DNA of 53,783 nt from Polyangiaceae bacterium (GTDB lineage: Bacteria > Myxococcota_A > Polyangia > Polyangiales > Polyangiaceae). The stretch is taken from the NCBI GenBank assembly GCA_025453595.1, contig JALOQB010000084.1:1-53783 (forward strand), in the 5' to 3' direction. The notes beneath the pieces are model-generated. The model had not been told where the DNA came from. It saw nothing but the letters and a program-made list of their open reading frames with translations, and did not search any database. The translations under genes were made by a program, and so were the position numbers. Numbering within the stretch: the first letter of the stretch is position 1; the number at the start of each line of letters is the position of its first letter. Shown piece by piece: positions 52,820 to 53,783 of this stretch.

Positions 52820-52841
52820 TTCGAATCCCGCTGGGGACGCC
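52820..52841. repeat. attR core repeat
   Basis: Identical 22-bp copy of the tRNA-Glu 3' end. It is followed by ACC, so discriminator G plus CCA is retained here; this marks the original host side of the tRNA gene. Confidence 0.95.
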
Positions 52842-52901
52842 ACCTGACCCAACCCTTCGTGAGTGCACCGAAGGGCCGTTTGAGGTCAAACCAAGAACGA
52901 G

Positions 52902-53074
52902 CCTCGCCCCCGGCCCCTCTCCTGTCGGGAGAGGGGAGCGCAATCCAGAGGGCGAGGGGCAGGGTGCAGCCTCACCATCCGAATCCTCTCTTCTCGTCGA
53001 GGAACAGGAAAAAGCATAGCGATTTCAATCGTTTACGCTCCCCTCTCCCGACAGGAGAGGGGCCGGGGGTGAGG
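52902..53074. repeat. Inverted pair of a 39-bp interspersed-type repeat
   Basis: The arms 52902-52940 and 53036-53074 are inverted copies with one mismatch. Each also has an internal hairpin (CCCCTCTCC / GGGAGAGGGG). Such units resemble REP-like repeats found between genes in many GC-rich genomes. The 521 nt between attR and the oxygenase stop otherwise hold only the tRNA-like sequence. Confidence 0.75.
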
Positions 53075-53234
53075 GTCTCGGCAACCGTGTCCGATCGTAC
53101 CGAAGCGGGTCGAGGAGGGGCGGTACGGGGTCTGTTTTGCCCGCCTGAAAAATCCGGTCAGGTTCCCCCGGGGTCGGGCGTACAATGTTGCCAGACGCGC
53201 CCAACCGAAGAGCCCTACACGCAACTCAACCTTT

Positions 53235-53330
53235 GTTGGTTCGAATCCAACTGGTTCTCCGAGAGGAGAAACATGGCGGAACTGGAAGACGCACTGGCCT
53301 GAAGAGCTAGCGAAAGCTTGTGGCTCCTCA
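53235..53330 (+). ncRNA. Permuted tRNA-like sequence
   Basis: 53235-53251 is a perfect T arm (GTTGG-TTCGAAT-CCAAC). It runs into TGGTTCTCC, which pairs with GGAGAAACA (53265-53273) across a GAGA tetraloop, with one A-G mismatch. Next come TG, a D arm (GCG-GAACTGGAAGA-CGC), a 5-bp stem CTGGC/GCTAG with 7-nt loop CTGAAGA and an AGC-GAAA-GCT mini-hairpin, like the D, anticodon and variable arms of tRNA-Leu or tRNA-Ser. The T arm thus precedes the D arm: either two tRNA fragments side by side or a circularly permuted form. No CCA. Confidence 0.4.
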
Positions 53331-53362
53331 CCTCGGGCGCGTCGCCTTGTTTGGCCCCCCGT

Positions 53363-53783
53363 TCAGCCCGCCTTGATGGCCCGCAGCCGCTCGTCCAGAA
53401 AATCACCGGACAGGATGGGGCGCATGGGCGGGCCCTCCCAGTCGTCCGGGGCCGGCATGGGGTCAAGAAGGACCTCGGGCCGGGGGTGGGTGAAGAAGGG
53501 GATCGAGAAGCGGGAGACGTTGGGCCCCTGGGGGTTGGTGACGCGGTGGGTGGTGGAAGCCAGGCGACCGTGGGTGATGCGCTGGAGCATGTCGCCGGCG
53601 TTGATGATGAGCTGACCCTGGAGGGAGCGGACGGGCATCCAGGAGCCATCCTTGCGGCGGAGCTCGAGGCCTCCGGTGGTGCCCTCGGCCAGCAGGGTGA
53701 TGAGGTTGATGTCCTCGTGGGCGCCGGCGCGGACCGCGTGGTGGTGGGCGTCCCCGGGGATAGGCGGGTAGTGGAGCAGGCGG
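53363..53783 (-). CDS. 2-oxoglutarate/Fe(II) oxygenase, C-terminal part (cut by window edge)
   Basis: The C-terminal 139 residues of an isopenicillin-N-synthase-like oxygenase. Seen are the iron ligand pair HxD in AHEDINLITLLAE, TTGGLELRRKDGSWMPV, the third ligand His in RLASTTHRVTNPQ and the 2-oxoglutarate-binding RFSIPFF motif. These enzymes hydroxylate or cyclise small molecules, or make ethylene. The start lies beyond the right edge. It belongs to the host chromosome. Confidence 0.92.
   Translation of the reverse strand, partial: RLLHYPPIPGDAHHHAVRAGAHEDINLITLLAEGTTGGLELRRKDGSWMPVRSLQGQLIINAGDMLQRITHGRLASTTHRVTNPQGPNVSRFSIPFFTHPRPEVLLDPMPAPDDWEGPPMRPILSGDFLDERLRAIKAG

Larger units (their letters stand above)
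36710..52841. mobile_element. 16.1-kb tRNA-Glu-integrated phage-like element (satellite or reduced prophage)
   Basis: Bounded by a perfect 22-bp direct repeat (36710-36731 and 52820-52841) matching the 3' end of tRNA-Glu. The tyrosine integrase is adjacent to the tRNA end. All but one of the genes are on the minus strand, mostly with ATGA or TGATG overlaps. Recognisable content: integrase, DUF3987 ATPase, AEP-type primase with zinc finger, helix-turn-helix and ribbon-helix-helix proteins, HNH nuclease, LysM tail-like protein and a possible small-terminase-like protein. No capsid, portal, large terminase or lysis gene is recognised. Size and content resemble phage satellites more than complete phages. 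Confidence 0.9.

Noticed and set aside
53265-53302. Possible tmRNA tag (MAELEDALA then stop) next to a T arm
   Set aside because: The ALA-stop ending recalls tmRNA tags, but the conserved tmRNA 5' end and pseudoknots are not visible, and the sequence fits a tRNA D arm and anticodon arm better.
52842-53302. 147-residue open frame after attR
   Set aside because: It runs through the inverted repeat and the tRNA-like sequence and has no protein features.

Overview
The window looks like chromosomal DNA of a very GC-rich member of the Myxococcota, probably near the Polyangiales. Signs of this are Hanks-type kinases fused to a zinc ribbon or an RDD domain, an NtrC-type activator, a secreted trypsin ending in a MYXO-CTERM-like tail, Gly-Gly-Ser-rich and Cys-rich lipoproteins, many outer-membrane lipoproteins, and near absence of TTA codons. 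The assignment rests on gene style only; there is no rRNA.

Host part 1 (1-36655). From the left: the N-terminal half of glutamate synthase (gltB); a zinc-ribbon Ser/Thr kinase; two tandem tRNA-Asp and one tRNA-Val; a MoxR ATPase; a sigma-54 response regulator with bamD; greA and a sulfatase-like membrane hydrolase; a YfgM-like/BamB-like pair; an AT-rich gap; groES with a groEL broken by two internal deletions; an ECF sigma factor; a lipoprotein, a degenerate M16 peptidase, yajQ, glmM and a LolD/MacB-like ABC exporter; a block of secreted Cys-rich proteins; a lone ABC substrate-binding protein; a thioredoxin-like ferredoxin divergent from a kinase-RDD protein; a lipoprotein with a double AAA+ ATPase; and rpsO-pnp leading into tRNA-Glu(TTC).

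Integrated element (36710-52841, about 16.1 kb). A 22-bp direct repeat of the 3' end of tRNA-Glu bounds it. It carries a tyrosine integrase next to the tRNA, a DUF3987 ATPase, an AEP/zinc-finger primase, a chain of small overlapping genes, ribbon-helix-helix regulators around a symmetrical operator, an HNH endonuclease, a LysM-containing tail-like protein and a possible small-terminase-like gene. No capsid, portal, large terminase or lysis gene is recognisable, so it looks like a phage satellite or reduced prophage. Its attachment core lies inside the integrase reading frame. On excision the integrase would lose a 5-residue tRNA-encoded end and gain 108 residues now stranded at the opposite end (52493-52819). 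This resembles the attP-in-int design of myxophage Mx8.

Host part 2 (52842-53783). A long inverted repeat, a tRNA-like sequence whose halves lie in reversed order, and the C-terminal part of a 2-oxoglutarate/Fe(II) oxygenase.

Several genes have damaged or ambiguous ends: greA has TTA where its stop should be, pnp is out of frame near its 3' end, and groEL is broken twice. In-frame TTA was found by eye only at gene termini. This could be sequence error, stop loss or, speculatively, recoding, and it deserves a check.
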